A stretch of DNA of 64,000 nucleotides, taken from positions 62,001 to 126,000 of the forward strand of contig CAZGFD010000011.1 of the NCBI GenBank assembly GCA_964525045.1, written 5' to 3'. The notes beneath the pieces are model-generated. The model saw nothing but the letters and a program-made list of their open reading frames with translations. It made no database searches and was not told where the DNA came from. The DNA is from G020348185 sp964525045 (GTDB lineage Bacteria; Nitrospirota; Nitrospiria; Nitrospirales; UBA8639). Position 1 is the first letter of the stretch, and each line of letters opens with the position of its first letter. This document shows, one piece after another, positions 61,667 to 64,000 of this stretch. The position numbers were made by a program, and so were the translations under genes.

Positions 61667-63178
61667 GTGAATGTCGCCGACAGTCCTGTGCCATCAACTT
61701 TCCGGTTGGCGAAGTTTTTTTTCTTTAGTGGGATATTGTTGATTGCCCAGACTTCGTGGAGGCCATTTTTATCCTTCACCTTGTCGGATTGGTGTTTCCT
61801 TGCATCTGTTCTTTTTCTTCTGCCAGTAGTGCTTGAATCCCGTAAGGTAGACGCTTCGATCCCGAAATTTGTATGGGTCGGACTGGGGTTGATTATTGTG
61901 GGTGGGCTTCTTTCCACCCCGTTCGCCCCATGGCCATATTCCTCATTTTCTTCGGTGACAAAATTGTTCTACTTAGTTGGGGTATGGTTTTTTGTAGGAA
62001 CTGTTCTTTTGCATAGCCGTGAGGGTATCCAAAAAGCCATGGTTTTTTGGTGTATATCAGCAGGAGTGACGAGTGCAGCCGCCGCCGTTCAAATGATTTG
62101 GGGTGATGTTATCCCGGGTACTTCTCCCAATTGGGGTAGAATGACTGGAACGGCCGAACATGTGAATGATTTAGGCCTAATCACGAGTATTACTTTGGTT
62201 CCTGCTCTATATTTGTCAACCTGCAAAGACAATGGAGCGTGGGTTACATTGGGTTTTTGGTTTCTCGCGTGTCTCATCGTTGGAGGTTTGGTTTGGTCGG
62301 GCTCTATTTCTGGTCTGGTCGCTGCCGCAACAGGTCTTTTTATTTGGGTTCTTGGAAAAAAAATGGGATTGAGAGATGTGTTAGTGTTATGCATAGGTGG
62401 AGGATCGATTGTCTTCCTTGTCTCTATAGTTGCGGTTGAGACGACCGATACCCCCAAAACGCTGGTGGCAAAGACGGGGAAAACGGAAGTGGCCAAAGTC
62501 GAGACGGGGAAGGCGGGAGTGGCCAAAGTCGAGACAGGGAAAGCCAAGACTGACCGGGGGAAGGCGGAAGTGGCCAAAGTTCAGACGGGGAAGGCGGAAG
62601 TAGGAAAAGAAGCGGGAGTGAAGGTTAAGGAGGGAGGAACGGATCCGGCAAAGACGGAAAGAGCGATGACCGCTAAGGAGAAGGCTCAAAAAGAATTGCT
62701 CGAGAGGGCAAAGACCTATAGAGTAAAAAGCGGTGATCCTCCGATGCTCGTGACTCGATTGGTTCAACTTAAAGAGAAGGCCCTCCGATTTGATACCCTG
62801 CAGTTCCGGATGACCGATTTTCAGATGGCGTGGAAATCAATTTCCCAGAACGTTATGGTTGGTGTTGGGATGGGTCCTTCGAACGGAAAAACTGATACAG
62901 GTCGTCTAGTCCACAATATGTTCTTTGTTTATTGGTATGAAGGAGGTCTGCTTGCGTTCCTTGGGATTTTGCTTCTGGTCGGTGCTATCGCGAAGAGTGG
63001 ATTCACTATTTTAGATTTTCCTAATTGGCCTCCCCGACCTCTAAGTGTCTCACTGGTTTCCGCCTATACGGTCTTTTTTGTCCTGGCCTTGGGTCAACCG
63101 ATTTATTACAAAAGAGTGGCATGGTTTCCAGCCCTGCTAATTTTGAGTTTATATTCCATTTACAAAACAAAACGTTGA
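61667..63178 (+). CDS. O-antigen ligase family membrane protein with lysine-rich tandem-repeat insert
   Basis: A 503-residue polytopic protein. Ten or so hydrophobic helices surround a core with VGVGMGPSNGKTDTGRLVHNMFFVYWYEGG, the Wzy_C-like loop (Val-His-Asn in place of His-x-His-Asn). Between helix VLVLCIGGGSIVFLVSIV and this core is an insert of about 80 residues (267-345). It is rich in Lys, Glu, Thr and Ala and includes near-copies of VAKVETGKAE. By topology the insert should be periplasmic, in the loop that normally carries the active site. It is divergent from the other three ligase-family proteins. The start is GTG at 61667. It is likely a ligase or polymerase; the insert is not a normal family feature. 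Confidence 0.8.
   Translation: MNVADSPVPSTFRLAKFFFFSGILLIAQTSWRPFLSFTLSDWCFLASVLFLLPVVLESRKVDASIPKFVWVGLGLIIVGGLLSTPFAPWPYSSFSSVTKLFYLVGVWFFVGTVLLHSREGIQKAMVFWCISAGVTSAAAAVQMIWGDVIPGTSPNWGRMTGTAEHVNDLGLITSITLVPALYLSTCKDNGAWVTLGFWFLACLIVGGLVWSGSISGLVAAATGLFIWVLGKKMGLRDVLVLCIGGGSIVFLVSIVAVETTDTPKTLVAKTGKTEVAKVETGKAGVAKVETGKAKTDRGKAEVAKVQTGKAEVGKEAGVKVKEGGTDPAKTERAMTAKEKAQKELLERAKTYRVKSGDPPMLVTRLVQLKEKALRFDTLQFRMTDFQMAWKSISQNVMVGVGMGPSNGKTDTGRLVHNMFFVYWYEGGLLAFLGILLLVGAIAKSGFTILDFPNWPPRPLSVSLVSAYTVFFVLALGQPIYYKRVAWFPALLILSLYSIYKTKR
62465..62599 (+). repeat. In-frame tandem repeats, about 30-bp unit, coding for lysine-rich decapeptides
   Basis: Copies start at about 62465 (24 bp, shortened), 62489 (30 bp), 62519 (30 bp) and 62570 (30 bp), with a partial copy between the last two. 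The 30-bp consensus begins GTGGCCAAAGTCGAGACGGG and encodes VAKVETGKAE-like units. All unit lengths are multiples of three, so copy number can change without a frameshift. Confidence 0.85.
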
Positions 63179-63427
63179 TTGGTATAACAAAACGCTATCT
63201 TTGTCCCAAGCATCTGCCCGGGTGGGAACACCCAAGCTTTGGATTTTATTAGAAGTCTGTTCTAATTAAAGTTTTTCCTTTAATGAATTTTACCTGTTTC
63301 CCTTATTGATTCCTGCAGTAAGTCTCTGCTCATGGCTTCTTCATTTCCAAGGATTGAACATGGTGCACGTAGGTTTCGAATTATAAATTAGGGAATTAAG
63401 AAAACCTATTTGAAAGGAACGAGCGTT
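63179..63427. other. Short intergenic region before the SQD1 gene
   Basis: About 250 bases. A 5-bp GC hairpin (GGGTG/CACCC, around 63221-63234) lies soon after the ligase-family stop, too small to call a terminator. Otherwise nothing seen. Confidence 0.35.
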
Positions 63428-64000
63428 GTGAAGAAAGTCCTCGTAATCGGCGGAGATGGATTCTGTGGTTGGCCGACCGCTTTGCACTTGTCAAAAAAAG
63501 GTCACAATATCGTGATTGTGGACAACTTGTCCCGGAGAAACATTGAAAATGAACTTGAGTGTAAATCACTGACTCCTATCCAACCTATGGGAGTGCGTCT
63601 CAAAGTTTGGGAAGAATTTACCGGAAAAACAATTCGCTTTGAATACATGAATATTGCAAAGGAATACGGTCGCCTATTAACCCTCTTATTAAGGGAAAAG
63701 CCACATGCGGTTGTTCATTTTGCTGAGCAGAGGGCAGCTCCCTATTCCATGAAATCTCCGCGTCAAAAAATCTACACGGTGGATAATAATCTGAATGCCA
63801 CTCATAATTTGCTTTGTGCCATTGTTGAGTCGAAGCTTGACATTCATGTGATTCACTTAGGAACCATGGGGGTCTATGGATACACGATGGCCACGGACAA
63901 AGTCCCTGAGGGATACCTAGATGTCAAAATTCCCTCCCAAGGGGGGGATGTGAAAGCCAGAATACTTCATCCTGCATATCCGGGGAGCATCTATCATATG
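63428..64000 (+). CDS. UDP-sulfoquinovose synthase (SQD1-like SDR), 3' end outside window
   Basis: The first 191 codons of an extended SDR that runs off the right edge. The N-terminus (KKVLVIGGDGFCGWPTALHLSKKGH, with the GGDGxCGW loop) and NLSRRNIENE, SLTPIQPMGVRLKVWEEFTGK, VVHFAEQRAAPYSMKSP, VDNNLNATHNLL and HLGTMGVYG match SQD1/AglA-type UDP-sulfoquinovose synthases. These add sulfite to UDP-glucose. The start is GTG at 63428 with AAGGAAC about 9 bases upstream. The typical use is sulfolipid, but in bacteria and archaea the sugar also enters glycans. Next to polysaccharide genes the latter is plausible. Confidence 0.9.
   Translation, partial: MKKVLVIGGDGFCGWPTALHLSKKGHNIVIVDNLSRRNIENELECKSLTPIQPMGVRLKVWEEFTGKTIRFEYMNIAKEYGRLLTLLLREKPHAVVHFAEQRAAPYSMKSPRQKIYTVDNNLNATHNLLCAIVESKLDIHVIHLGTMGVYGYTMATDKVPEGYLDVKIPSQGGDVKARILHPAYPGSIYHM

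Noticed and set aside
62089..62577. Minus-strand frame across the tandem repeats
   Set aside because: An open antisense frame produced by the repeat composition; the plus strand encodes a continuous ligase-family protein.
1..64000. CRISPR array, tRNA, rRNA, riboswitch, toxin-antitoxin or phage-defence system
   Set aside because: No regular spaced repeats, no conserved RNA structures and no defence-type proteins seen; all confident genes fit polysaccharide synthesis, signalling or LPS core.

Overview
This 64 kb window is almost entirely a surface-polysaccharide (O-antigen/capsule-type) biosynthesis and export region from a Gram-negative bacterium. The LPS marker kdsD (KDO pathway), several O-antigen-ligase/polymerase proteins, two Wzx-type flippases and three ABC-type O-antigen exporters (Wzm/Wzt) support this. 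Gene style (moderate GC, many TTG/GTG starts, response-regulator/cyclase neighbour) reminds me of Nitrospirota, but nothing in the window proves the taxon. I see no rRNA, tRNA or CRISPR array.

Layout. (1) 0-2.1 kb: end of an adenylate cyclase gene and kdsD. (2) 2.2-24.2 kb, all plus strand, moderate GC: O-antigen ligase-like protein, GT4 glycosyltransferases, a Wzx-like flippase, a Wzy-like protein, an Alg14/Alg13-type pair overlapping a sugar carbamoyltransferase and a GT4, two unusual WecA-type phosphotransferases fused to a CapD-like N-terminal half, a sugar-nucleotide SDR, and exporter pair A (wzm/wzt). (3) 24.8-41.8 kb: a block of clearly higher GC, nearly all minus strand, reading from exporter pair B (wzm, wzt with C-terminal sugar-binding domain) through FkbM methyltransferase, asparagine synthase, glycosyltransferase, the CDP-3,6-dideoxyhexose pathway (rfbF, rfbG, rfbH plus an SDR candidate for the last reduction), two unusual glycosyltransferases, a second FkbM and a GT2. 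It looks like a transferred, self-contained polysaccharide cluster. Its right edge carries gene debris: the last 36 codons of a GDP-fucose-synthase-like gene and a fragment of an IS91-type transposase. (4) 43.0-64.0 kb: moderate GC, mixed strands: exporter pair C, a second asparagine synthase, a transglutaminase-like protein apparently lacking its catalytic residues, another O-antigen ligase, methyltransferases, an IS6-type transposase remnant, two bifunctional methyltransferase/glycosyltransferase fusions, an SGNH hydrolase, gmd and fcl (GDP-L-fucose), FkbM, a second flippase, an O-antigen ligase with a lysine-rich tandem repeat, and the start of a sulfoquinovose synthase (SQD1) gene at the right edge.

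How it fits together. WecA-type enzymes would start lipid-linked chains. Glycosyltransferases extend them with sugars such as GDP-L-fucose, CDP-3,6-dideoxyhexose and perhaps UDP-sulfoquinovose. Carbamoyl-, methyl- and amido-transfer enzymes decorate them. Export is then either by flippase plus Wzy-like polymerase or by one of three ABC exporters, with ligation to lipid A-core by O-antigen-ligase family proteins. The redundancy (three ABC exporters, two flippases, four ligase-family proteins, two initiating enzymes, four FkbM methyltransferases) suggests several polymers or a locus built by repeated module acquisition. Functions are family-level readings of the sequence; linkages and exact sugars are inference.
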